Positions 44,754 to 52,106 of a stretch of 64,000 nucleotides of DNA are shown piece after piece. The DNA is from CAYZXT01 sp964482515 (lineage in GTDB: Bacteria > Elusimicrobiota > Elusimicrobia > FEN-1173). A program made the position numbers and the translations under genes. Numbering within the stretch: position 1 is the stretch's first letter; each line of letters starts with the position of its first letter. Below the pieces are notes generated by a model. The model searched no databases. It saw only the letters and a list, made by a program, of their open reading frames with translations, and had not been told where the DNA came from. The DNA is taken from contig CAYZXT010000002.1 in NCBI GenBank assembly GCA_964482515.1, positions 124,001 through 188,000 on the forward strand, given 5' to 3'.

Positions 44754-45545
44754 ATGACTTCGGCCCATCCCATTGATCCAACCCTTAACTTCGAGGCCGC
44801 CTACGCGAAGTGGGCGTCTCATTTCGTCCCCCTCGGCTTTTTCCCCTGCATGGATTCAACGATCTGCGCCATGGCGTTTCTCCACGAATTAAAGGGGTGG
44901 AATAAAAAAATCAACCTCGTGGCGGATGCTTCCGACGAGGAATGGGTCCTCAACCACCTGTTGGATTCGGCGATGCCGCTCAAGATGAAAGCGTTGGAGA
45001 ACGCGACGTTCTCCGCCCGGGCTATTGACGTGGGGACCGGCGGCGGTTTTCCCGGGGTTCCCCTGGCTTTTGTCCGACCCCTTTGGTCCATGACGCTGGT
45101 GGATTCGATCCAAAAGAAACTGGCAGCGCTTGATCAAATCCTGGCGAAGTTCCCCTTTCCTTCTCCCGACAAGGGGAAGGGCTCTGATCGTTTTCGCACG
45201 CTGGCGGGACGCGCCGAAACTTTCGCGAAGGAACCGGAACACCGGGAAACCTACGATTTGGCATTTTGCCGCGCCGTCGGCGAGCTTTCCAGCATCCTGG
45301 AATTCACGCTCCCCTTTCTGAAAGTCGGCGGTTCTTGTTTCCTGCACCGGGGGGCCGATATTGATCAGGATATTATTGCGGCGGAGCGTGCCCTGGGGCT
45401 TTTGGGCGGTCAAGTAGAGGATAATTTGAGCTATAAACTTCCCCACCGTGACAAGCAACATCATATCCTGCAAATCAAGAAGATTTCCCCCACCCCGGCG
45501 GAATACCCGCGCCGTCCCGGTGTACCGGACAAAAAGCCTCTTTAG
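44754..45545 (+). CDS. rsmG: 16S rRNA guanine-N7 methyltransferase G, with an inserted palindromic segment
   Basis: A 263-aa SAM methyltransferase that modifies G527 of 16S rRNA. FLHELKGWNKKINLVADASDEEWVLNHLLDS and the SAM motif AIDVGTGGGFPGVPLAFVRP identify it; LDQILAK and RTLAGRAETF frame the next part. Between these, residues 133-143 (FPFPSPDKGKG) are encoded by a C-rich/G-rich palindrome and look like an in-frame insertion. The C-terminal end is Pro-rich. It starts 7 bp after mnmG. Length is slightly above the usual 210-240. Confidence 0.9.
   Translation: MTSAHPIDPTLNFEAAYAKWASHFVPLGFFPCMDSTICAMAFLHELKGWNKKINLVADASDEEWVLNHLLDSAMPLKMKALENATFSARAIDVGTGGGFPGVPLAFVRPLWSMTLVDSIQKKLAALDQILAKFPFPSPDKGKGSDRFRTLAGRAETFAKEPEHRETYDLAFCRAVGELSSILEFTLPFLKVGGSCFLHRGADIDQDIIAAERALGLLGGQVEDNLSYKLPHRDKQHHILQIKKISPTPAEYPRRPGVPDKKPL
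45150..45182. repeat. Palindromic segment inserted in frame in rsmG
   Basis: CCCTTTCCTT (45153-45162) pairs with the stretch AAGGGGAAGGG (45171-45181), about ten pairs including two G-U, around a loop. The segment supplies eleven in-frame codons. The same C-rich/G-rich style occurs at 31876-31898. Confidence 0.6.
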
Positions 45546-45566
45546 GCGCTTCCGGCTTTTCCCCGC

Positions 45567-46226
45567 ATGATTCCACTTCGCGATAATGTTAGAAATCACA
45601 CCTGGCCGTTTATAAATGTTTCGATCATCCTCCTGAACGTGGCGGCGTTCATCCAGGAGTGGCGAATTCCCCCCGCCGACGCGGAGCGATTAATCCTCGC
45701 CTGGGCCCTGGTTCCGGCGCGTCTCATGGACTCTCCCGCCACAGAGTGGGTGACCGTTTTCTCCTCCATGTTCCTTCACGGCGGCTGGAGTCACATTATA
45801 GGTAACATGATGTATCTGTGGATATTTGGGGATAATGTGGAAGATCGGATGGGACATTTTCGTTATTTGGTCTTCTATCTATCGGTCGGCGTAGGCGCGG
45901 CCATGGCCCAGGTTGCCCTGAACCCGGCCGGTAAGGTCCCTATGATTGGGGCCAGCGGGGCCATTGCCGGGGTTTTAGGGGCCTATTTCATCCTTTTCCC
46001 CCGCGCTAAAGTCCAGACCCTTATCCCCCTTGGTTTTTTCAGCCGTATTGTCGAAATTCCCGCCTTCTTTTTCCTGGGTTTCTGGTTCCTGATCCAGGCC
46101 CTTCAAAGCTACGGATCGCTGATGACTCGTCCCGTGCACGGAGATGTGGGTGGTGTCGCCTGGTGGGCCCACGCCGGAGGCTTTGTATCGGGGCTCCTCC
46201 TTGTGTGGTTTTTTCGCAAGCGATAA
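45567..46226 (+). CDS. Rhomboid-family intramembrane serine protease
   Basis: A 219-aa polytopic membrane protein with about six helices. The catalytic Ser is S130 in the GASGAIAG motif and the His is H202 in WWAHAGGF; the oxyanion helpers H71 (HGGWSH), H76 and N80 are present. A rhomboid protease cleaves substrates within the membrane. The short N-terminus opens with MIPLRDN, common in this subgroup of bacterial rhomboids. It ends just before the parS sites. The natural substrate is unknown. Confidence 0.88.
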   Translation: MIPLRDNVRNHTWPFINVSIILLNVAAFIQEWRIPPADAERLILAWALVPARLMDSPATEWVTVFSSMFLHGGWSHIIGNMMYLWIFGDNVEDRMGHFRYLVFYLSVGVGAAMAQVALNPAGKVPMIGASGAIAGVLGAYFILFPRAKVQTLIPLGFFSRIVEIPAFFFLGFWFLIQALQSYGSLMTRPVHGDVGGVAWWAHAGGFVSGLLLVWFFRKR

Positions 46227-46251
46227 GGCGCATCTCCCTCGTTTTTCCCTA

Positions 46252-46267
46252 AGTTTCACGTGAAACA
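46252..46267. promoter_or_regulatory. parS site 1
   Basis: A 16-bp near-perfect copy of the ParB-binding palindrome TGTTTCACGTGAAACA, differing only in the first base (A). It lies 26 bp after the rhomboid gene and before parA. Confidence 0.9.
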
Positions 46268-46316
46268 TCCAGCGGTTATGGATTGAAAGAATCCGGAGAT
46301 CCCCTGGTTTCCGAAA

Positions 46317-46332
46317 TGTTTCCCGTGAAACA
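46317..46332. promoter_or_regulatory. parS site 2
   Basis: TGTTTCCCGTGAAACA matches the parS consensus at 15 of 16 positions. Two sites 65 bp apart upstream of parAB mark the centromere-like region next to the origin. Confidence 0.88.
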
Positions 46333-46352
46333 TTTAAAACGGCATCGTAGAT

Positions 46353-46372
46353 TTATCCACACCGGTGGATAA
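46353..46372. promoter_or_regulatory. Palindromic pair of DnaA boxes upstream of parA
   Basis: TTATCCACA (46353-46361) is a perfect DnaA box; on the other strand GGTGGATAA (46364-46372) is an 8 of 9 match. Together they form an 8-bp inverted repeat around ACCG. The remaining gap to 46540 is AT-rich (for example near 46461-46485) and probably carries the parA promoter, but I could not fix one. Confidence 0.65.
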
Positions 46373-46540
46373 TGCTTGTGGGTAGTTCGAGGGAGTATAA
46401 TTCCAACCGCGCCAAGAATGTTTAATGTTTTTTAATTGACCTCTTCTCCTGAGCCGCATAAAAATGCTAAATATTAAATATTAGCTGACTGACCGAAGGC
46501 CCCGCCGAGACTCTCCGATTGAAGAAAGGTGTCTGACTCT

Positions 46541-47446
46541 ATGGCTCGAATCATCGCCGTCACAAACCAAAAAGGCGGAGTGGGAAAAACCACCACGGCC
46601 ATCAACCTCGCGGCTTCTTTGGCGGCGCTCGGTCAAGAGACGCTCCTCATTGATGCGGACCCTCAGGCGAACGCATCGTCCGGCCTCGGCCTGACCCGGG
46701 ACAAAACCAGCAAAAACATCTATCAGGTGCTGTTGCACGATACGCCGCTCGAAGAGATCATTCAGGAAACCGAGCTCGAGTGGCTGGACGTGGCGCCCTC
46801 CCATGTGGACCTCTATGGCGCCGAGGTGGAATTGGTCAACGCCGAGCACCGGGAGCGCCGCTTGAAGTCGGCCCTTGAGAAATTTCACCGGGTCTATAAA
46901 TACATTCTGATTGATTGTCCTCCAGCCCTCAACCTGTTGACGTTGAACGCTTTTGCCGCTTCGAACGCCATTTTGATCCCCATGCAATGCGAGTATTACG
47001 CGCTGGAAGGTTTGTCTCTCTTGATGCGGACCGTGGATCGTTTACGGGCCGGCATCAACCCGCACTTGCAGTTGGAGGGGGTCTTGGTGACAATGTTTGA
47101 CGGACGATCGAATTTGTCCCAGCAGGTCTATAAGGAATTAAAAAAGTTTTTCGGCGCGAAGGTATATCAAACCATCATTCCGCGCAACATCCGGTTGGCC
47201 GAGGCGCCCGGCTTCGGCAAACCCGTCCTGTTGCACGATCGACGGTCGACGGGCGCGGAATCCTATCTGGCGCTGGCGCGGGAGTTTTTGCAGCGGCACG
47301 GGGTCGCCATCGATCCCAAAACCGAAATGCCGCCCATCCCCGCGTTGAGAAGCGATTCTTCCGACGAGGAAACGCCGCCGGAGCCGTCCCGGGAGACCGA
47401 GAGCGTTCAAGTCCAACCCGTCTTAACGGGCGAGAGCGGAACATAA
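46541..47446 (+). CDS. parA: Chromosome-partitioning ATPase ParA/Soj
   Basis: A 301-aa ParA-type ATPase. The deviant Walker A KGGVGKTTTAINLA is at residues 10-23, Walker A' is LLIDADPQANASSGLG, and the LIDCPPALNLLTLNA segment is present. It moves ParB-parS complexes to segregate chromosome origins. The ATG at 46541 is taken because AAAGG lies about eleven bases before it; an in-frame GTG 12 bp earlier is the alternative. The C-terminal ~45 residues are an acidic extension. parB follows after 27 bp. Confidence 0.93.
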   Translation: MARIIAVTNQKGGVGKTTTAINLAASLAALGQETLLIDADPQANASSGLGLTRDKTSKNIYQVLLHDTPLEEIIQETELEWLDVAPSHVDLYGAEVELVNAEHRERRLKSALEKFHRVYKYILIDCPPALNLLTLNAFAASNAILIPMQCEYYALEGLSLLMRTVDRLRAGINPHLQLEGVLVTMFDGRSNLSQQVYKELKKFFGAKVYQTIIPRNIRLAEAPGFGKPVLLHDRRSTGAESYLALAREFLQRHGVAIDPKTEMPPIPALRSDSSDEETPPEPSRETESVQVQPVLTGESGT

Positions 47447-47473
47447 AAATATAAATCGGGTAAGGAGTTTTCC

Positions 47474-48370
47474 ATGCATAAAGCTTTAGGACGAGGTCTT
47501 GACGCGCTGTTGCAGCCTTCGGAAGGCGGAATCGCCGTCGAAGGCGGTGAAATGGTGGCGAAGGTTCCGCTGGACAAAATCCATCCGAACCGTTACCAGC
47601 CGCGGACCAATTTCGAACCGGAGGCGCTTCAAGAGCTGGCGGAATCGATTCGCGTGCACGGTCTGGCGCAGCCATTGTTGATTTCTCCGTCGGCGATCCC
47701 CGGCGAATTCGAATTGGTGGCGGGAGAGCGTCGTTTGCGGGCCTCCAAAATGGCGGGTCTGACTGAAGTTCCTTGCGTGGTGCGCCCCGTGAGCGAACGC
47801 GAGCGCAGCGAACTGTCTTTGATCGAGAACATCCAGCGCGAAGACCTGAACGCGCTGGAAGAAGCCGACGCCCTGCGGAAGCTCATGGCGGAATTCGGCC
47901 TGACGCAGGAGGAAGTCGCGCACACGCTCGGGCGCAGCCGCCCGGCGGTGGCAAACAAGCTGCGGCTGCTGGACCTTCCCGACGAACTCAAGGCGGCGCT
48001 GCGGGAAGGGCGGCTTTCCGAGGGGCATGCCCGCACGCTGTTGGGCATCACGGACAGGGAGCGACAGGCGGAAATCGGCCGCCGCATCCTTCAGGAGAAA
48101 CTGACGGTCCGCGAAGTGGAAAAACTCGTGTTGGACTGGCAATCCGCGTCCAGCGAAGGCCGCGTGAAGACTGCTCGTCGGAAAAATCCGGACGTGCGCC
48201 ATTTGGAGGAAGAGCTTCAGCGTACGCTCGGCCGAAAAGTGGAGATCCAGGGGCGGGGAAAAAGAGGCTGGGTCCGGATCTCGTTCTATTCCTTGGATGA
48301 TCTTCAGGCGCTCCTGGATCATTTGAAGGGAAAGAAGGGCGCTGCGGGATCAAAGACGGTAAAAAGATAA
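47474..48370 (+). CDS. parB: Chromosome-partitioning protein ParB/Spo0J
   Basis: A 298-aa ParB. The N-terminal domain contains HPNRYQPRTNFEPEALQELAESIRVHGLAQPLLI and the CTP-binding GERRLRASKMAG box; the middle domain has ENIQREDLNALEEADALRKLMAEFGLTQEEVAHTLGRSRPAVANKLRLLDLP (helix-turn-helix that reads parS); the C-terminal dimerisation end carries FYSLDDLQALLDHLKG. A complete ParB with its parS sites and ParA is present. Confidence 0.96.
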   Translation: MHKALGRGLDALLQPSEGGIAVEGGEMVAKVPLDKIHPNRYQPRTNFEPEALQELAESIRVHGLAQPLLISPSAIPGEFELVAGERRLRASKMAGLTEVPCVVRPVSERERSELSLIENIQREDLNALEEADALRKLMAEFGLTQEEVAHTLGRSRPAVANKLRLLDLPDELKAALREGRLSEGHARTLLGITDRERQAEIGRRILQEKLTVREVEKLVLDWQSASSEGRVKTARRKNPDVRHLEEELQRTLGRKVEIQGRGKRGWVRISFYSLDDLQALLDHLKGKKGAAGSKTVKR

Positions 48371-48394
48371 AAGGGGAAAGTCCGAGGGAAACCC

Positions 48395-49561
48395 ATGATT
48401 CGTCGACGGAAACTATCTAAAAAAATTATTGTCTCAATCGGATTGTTGTTCTTGGCCATGCCGGTTTTCGCGTTCGGCAGAAAACCCGCGAAGCCCACGA
48501 AACCCGCGGTGGCCGCGTTGTCAAAGAGCCAACCGCAGGCCAATCGGGCGCCCGCTTCGGCCGTCGCGACGACATCGTTGCCATCAGCGGCGCCAAACGC
48601 GCCGGCGATGAACGAGCCTTCGTCCAATAAGGTCGTCTTTCTTGCTGACGTCGTGAACCCGAACGACTTCACACTTTTCGCAAACGGCGCGGGGTGGGAT
48701 GGGAATTGGTATGTCGGCTACAACACCTGCTGGGTGGTGAAGCTTCCGCCTATTCCTGCTGGGAAATTCGCTCGCGCTTACGTCGGCGCGCGCTTGGGAC
48801 GGATGAAGACCGAAGCGATTCCGGGCCGGCCGCCCTGGGAGCGCCGCCCGATCCCGGGGGAAGTCCAGATCGCGGTGGCGACGGAACCTTTATGGCCGCA
48901 AACCAAGCGCTTCCCGCTGACGCGCACGGAAGATATCCCGCTGGAAGGCGACGCGGAAAACGCCGTTGAGGGCGTGGGCGAATCCCGCTGGTTTTGGGCG
49001 CAGGTCCCGGTGAAATTTTTATCGTCGGAAAAAGATCATTACGTGGCGCTGTATTCTCCGACGGAATCATTGAAAGATGCCGCGCATTCGCCGATCCTCG
49101 CGGCGGGGTGGGGGGACATGCAATCCAACACCTGGTTGAATTCTTCCGTAAAAGGGCAACCGCCGATCACCGCGGAGGAAGCGCTTAAGACCGGCGTGTC
49201 CTATTTCAAACCCGGCATCGCGATCAAATTGGTGGCGGAAAACAGTCCCGGCCCGGCCGTCGCGATCAAGGATCTATCGGATACGATCGTTCAGGATAAA
49301 ATTACGGTGGCGGCGTCCGTGGCCGGTGCCGACGTGGAATCCGCCTGGATCGAGTTTTCCACAGACACCAAGCACTGGCATCCCGCCGGATTGTCTCTGA
49401 CGGCTGCCCCCTACATTTTTACGGTCAAACGCGATCGGTTGCTGGAGGGCCCCGTCGACCTCCGCGTTGTGGCGCGGGACATCTATGGTTCGCAGGGGCA
49501 AAGCCCGGTCATGCCCGTTACGGTGCTGCCCCCACCCCCACCTCCCACCAAGAAAAAATAA
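48395..49561 (+). CDS. Secreted protein of unknown function beside parB
   Basis: A 388-aa protein with a basic signal peptide (RRRKLSKKIIVSIGLLFLAM, then VFAFG). A Pro/Ala/Ser-rich linker (about 33-75) leads to a conserved-looking globular region beginning KVVFLADVVNPNDFTLFANGAGWDGNWYVGYNTCWVVKLPP and a C-terminal beta-sandwich-like part (about 285-375, WIEFSTDTKHWHPAG) ending in a Pro-rich tail and KKK. I do not recognise a family. It may be an extracytoplasmic binding or wall protein. It begins 24 bp after parB. Confidence 0.65.
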   Translation: MIRRRKLSKKIIVSIGLLFLAMPVFAFGRKPAKPTKPAVAALSKSQPQANRAPASAVATTSLPSAAPNAPAMNEPSSNKVVFLADVVNPNDFTLFANGAGWDGNWYVGYNTCWVVKLPPIPAGKFARAYVGARLGRMKTEAIPGRPPWERRPIPGEVQIAVATEPLWPQTKRFPLTRTEDIPLEGDAENAVEGVGESRWFWAQVPVKFLSSEKDHYVALYSPTESLKDAAHSPILAAGWGDMQSNTWLNSSVKGQPPITAEEALKTGVSYFKPGIAIKLVAENSPGPAVAIKDLSDTIVQDKITVAASVAGADVESAWIEFSTDTKHWHPAGLSLTAAPYIFTVKRDRLLEGPVDLRVVARDIYGSQGQSPVMPVTVLPPPPPPTKKK

Positions 49562-49681
49562 TCCGTCATTATCACCAGATATATTATTCATGTCTATATT
49601 TAGATATGAATATTGGCGCCCATTAGTTACAGCAGATTTTCTGGAAGACCCGGATTTTCAGGGGTATTCTAAGTTCTATCT

Positions 49682-50392
49682 ATGGACTTTGCCCGATTGT
49701 TTCGCCGTCTCGCCTATCCCGCGACTTTGTTTCTTCCTGGGATTCTAACCATCCAGGCAGGCAATGTCACGATGCCCGTTTACGGAACGCAAGCGGCCCC
49801 GCCTTCTCCGGTTTCCTCCGGTCCCGCCCTCGCCGCGATGGACGCTCAGCCGCCGGCTCCTTCCAACCGGCGGGTGGAAGCCAAGATGCTGTCCACACCA
49901 TTGTCTTCCTTATATATTCAATTCAACGGCATGAAAAGTTTTTTGACCAACGACTATGTCTTGAATCCGACCGGAGGGTTCGTCCGGCGAATGGGGATGG
50001 ACGCCTGGGGTGGCGGGGAATTTCTGGCGCGACGCTACGATCCCAAAACACGCGTCCGTTCGTGGCACAATGCCATCGATTACGTGGGGAAAGCCGGACA
50101 GGCCGTGCGGGCGCCGATTTCAGGGGAATTGCGCCGCATAGGGAAAGGCAAAACGACCGGGGCCGTGATTTCGGGGTATATCGGCGGAAAAAAACACGTT
50201 GTTCGCATGCTGCATTGCGACATCGGCGTCAAGAACGGTTTCGTCGCCCAAGGACAGATCATCGGGCGCGTGAAAAATTTAGGTCATTGGTACCGCGGAA
50301 TGCTTTCGCACGTACACCTGGAAGTATTGGAAGTGCGAGGCCGTAAATTGAAGCAGCGCGATCCCTCCCGGTTTGTTCGCAACAATCCCTGA
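49682..50392 (+). CDS. M23-type (LytM-like) peptidase domain protein
   Basis: A 236-aa protein with an N-terminal hydrophobic segment (about 10-28) followed by a Pro/Ala-rich linker. The peptidase-like domain (about 120-225) has zinc ligands in the M23 pattern: H129 and D133 in SWHNAIDY, and H212 in SHVHLE, with H178 and H210 as helpers. M23 enzymes cut peptidoglycan cross-bridges; activity looks possible since all ligands are present. It stands in a group of envelope proteins between parB and dnaA. The 120-bp gap before it has an AT-rich hairpin (about 49587-49615). Confidence 0.75.
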   Translation: MDFARLFRRLAYPATLFLPGILTIQAGNVTMPVYGTQAAPPSPVSSGPALAAMDAQPPAPSNRRVEAKMLSTPLSSLYIQFNGMKSFLTNDYVLNPTGGFVRRMGMDAWGGGEFLARRYDPKTRVRSWHNAIDYVGKAGQAVRAPISGELRRIGKGKTTGAVISGYIGGKKHVVRMLHCDIGVKNGFVAQGQIIGRVKNLGHWYRGMLSHVHLEVLEVRGRKLKQRDPSRFVRNNP

Positions 50393-50444
50393 ACAAAGCA
50401 GCCTCGAAGCTGCAGTGGAAAAAATATAGAATGATCCATTCCCC

Positions 50445-51821
50445 ATGGCCAACGATCCCCTGGAACATTTGAAGCGCATTCAGGCCCACCTCGAGGCCCT
50501 TCGCCGCGCGCGGCAGGGCCCCAACATCAACCTGTCGAACCCCAACATCAATCCAGCTCAGGTGAAATTTCGCGCGCCGGGAGGCCCGTTCTTCGGCGGA
50601 CCGAACCTGCCCGACCCGCTGGTGGAATGGCTGTTAGGGGATTTGCCGCCGCGGATGTTTCACGACGCGGTCAACGAGACCGCTTCGCATTTGAAGATCA
50701 AAGGCTACCGGCCCGGGCACATGCCGAGAGAGGAAGGTCTTAAGATCCTCAAAAAACGGTACGACAAGGACCCCATGTTCAGGATCCGCGCCGGACAAAT
50801 CTGGCTCCAGGGCCGAAAAAAAGAGGACGACGCGTTCCGGCTGCTGGGAGCGGACAGCGCGCGGCGCGATCCCTGGGCCGTGGTCCAGCGGTTCGGTTTT
50901 CCCCTGGCGGTCTGGCTGTTTTATTTTTCCAACGGGGGAATCTTCCGAGCGACTGCGCTTGGCCTGTTGAAGGAAGTTACGGCGAAGGACGGTCGCCTGG
51001 AGGAAATATTATCGGAAGCGGCCAAGAAGCAGCCCGGATCGGAGAAGATTTGGTCGTTGCCAAAGCTGTCGCAGGACGATGAGATTTCCCGCATACAGAA
51101 TGAAGTCGAACAGATCCTGGCGGAGCGCGACCGCTGGCAGGCGGAGGCCCAGGCGGAAAAATCCAAGAGGGAAAAAAGCGAAACGGAGTTGAAGGTTTTG
51201 CGGGAGGAGCAGCAAAAGGCGGGGCACGCGCGTTCGGCGGCGGAGCAGATTCGAAAAAGTCTCGAGGCGCGCAACCAGGAATTAGAGTCCCGGCTGGAAG
51301 AACTCCGCGGCGCGGAGGCGTCACTGCGTCGCCTGGAAAAGCAAATCAAGGAGCTGGAGCACGACAAATCGAGGCTGACGCGCTTTAAAGAAGAGGCCGA
51401 GCCGATTCGCCAAGCATTGACCGAAGAGAACGAAATCCTGCGGCGCGCCCTGGCGGAGCGGAACCAAACGGTCGAACTTATGAAGATATTTTTTGCGGCG
51501 GACCCCGGTTATCTGCACCCAGTCTATCAGGGGCAGGTCCTGCTTCTGGTTTTGGCGGAGGATCCGGCGGAGTATTTTTTGACCGCCAAGGAGATCGGTC
51601 TTACCTTGTTGGTGCACAACGGGAGTTCCGTTGACGGCCAGCTGGAGAAATTCCTGGGACAGGCGTGGCAAGTGGCTGTCCTGGGCGGGGAGTCGGATTT
51701 TCCGGAAACGGTCAAAAACGCACTGCGGCACGGGCCTCGTCCGCCTATTTTTCTGCCGCACCTTCCCGCTCCGGCATTCGGGCGGTTGCTTATGGCCGCC
51801 GCGCCAAGGTTATTGGAATAA
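50445..51821 (+). CDS. Coiled-coil protein of unknown function next to the origin
   Basis: A 458-aa soluble protein in three parts: an N-terminal helical region with Asn/Pro-rich stretch (NINLSNPNINPAQV) and a conserved-looking block (about 45-180, with RIRAGQIWLQG and VQRFGFPLAVWLFYF), a long coiled coil (about 205-345, Glu/Lys/Gln/Arg-rich), and a C-terminal alpha/beta domain (about 355-458, LLVHNGSSVDGQLEKFLGQAWQVAVLGG) that may bind a ligand. I do not recognise it. It lies directly before the dnaA promoter, so a role with the origin or chromosome is tempting but unproven. Confidence 0.7.
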   Translation: MANDPLEHLKRIQAHLEALRRARQGPNINLSNPNINPAQVKFRAPGGPFFGGPNLPDPLVEWLLGDLPPRMFHDAVNETASHLKIKGYRPGHMPREEGLKILKKRYDKDPMFRIRAGQIWLQGRKKEDDAFRLLGADSARRDPWAVVQRFGFPLAVWLFYFSNGGIFRATALGLLKEVTAKDGRLEEILSEAAKKQPGSEKIWSLPKLSQDDEISRIQNEVEQILAERDRWQAEAQAEKSKREKSETELKVLREEQQKAGHARSAAEQIRKSLEARNQELESRLEELRGAEASLRRLEKQIKELEHDKSRLTRFKEEAEPIRQALTEENEILRRALAERNQTVELMKIFFAADPGYLHPVYQGQVLLLVLAEDPAEYFLTAKEIGLTLLVHNGSSVDGQLEKFLGQAWQVAVLGGESDFPETVKNALRHGPRPPIFLPHLPAPAFGRLLMAAAPRLLE

Positions 51822-51889
51822 ATTTCCTGAAATAAAAAATAATTTCCCGTCGGAATGTGACGGTTTCATGTAAATTTTCTTACGTATGC

Positions 51890-51926
51890 TTGACAAAAAT
51901 TTTTGGAATATTTATGATTATCCACA
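51890..51926 (+). promoter_or_regulatory. dnaA promoter with an overlapping DnaA box
   Basis: TTGACA (51890-51895), 17-bp spacer and TATGAT (51913-51918). The last base is the first of a perfect DnaA box TTATCCACA (51918-51926), so DnaA could repress its own transcription. Confidence 0.75.
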
Positions 51927-51940
51927 GTTCATTTTTCCAG

Positions 51941-51990
51941 CCCCTTCGCGGTACTCACGATTTGCAGAACTTTAGCGAAGGGGATTTTTT
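51941..51990 (+). terminator. Terminator-like hairpin in the dnaA leader
   Basis: CCCCTTCGC (51941-51949) pairs perfectly with GCGAAGGGG (51975-51983) over a 25-nt loop and is followed by A and six T residues (51985-51990). It lies about 15 nt after the predicted start of transcription and 117 bp before dnaA, so it may end a ~65-nt RNA or control read-through into dnaA. Confidence 0.6.
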
Positions 51991-52090
51991 ATTGCATTTA
52001 AACGGCAGTAAATAGTAATAGATGATAATACAAAAGATATAAAGACAACTAACAGTAATTATCCACAGATGTGTATAACATTGTGGATAA
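51991..52090. promoter_or_regulatory. Probable origin unwinding region with DnaA boxes
   Basis: An AT-rich stretch with repeated TAR triplets (around 52008-52030, AGTAAATAGTAATAG...) resembles DnaA-trio elements. DnaA boxes TTATCCACA at 52059-52067 and, inverted, TGTGGATAA at 52082-52090 flank the end. Together with the box at 51918-51926 and the gene order this is the likely oriC, though the exact extent is not certain. Confidence 0.65.
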
Positions 52091-52106
52091 CCAGGGGAGT
52101 CCGGGT

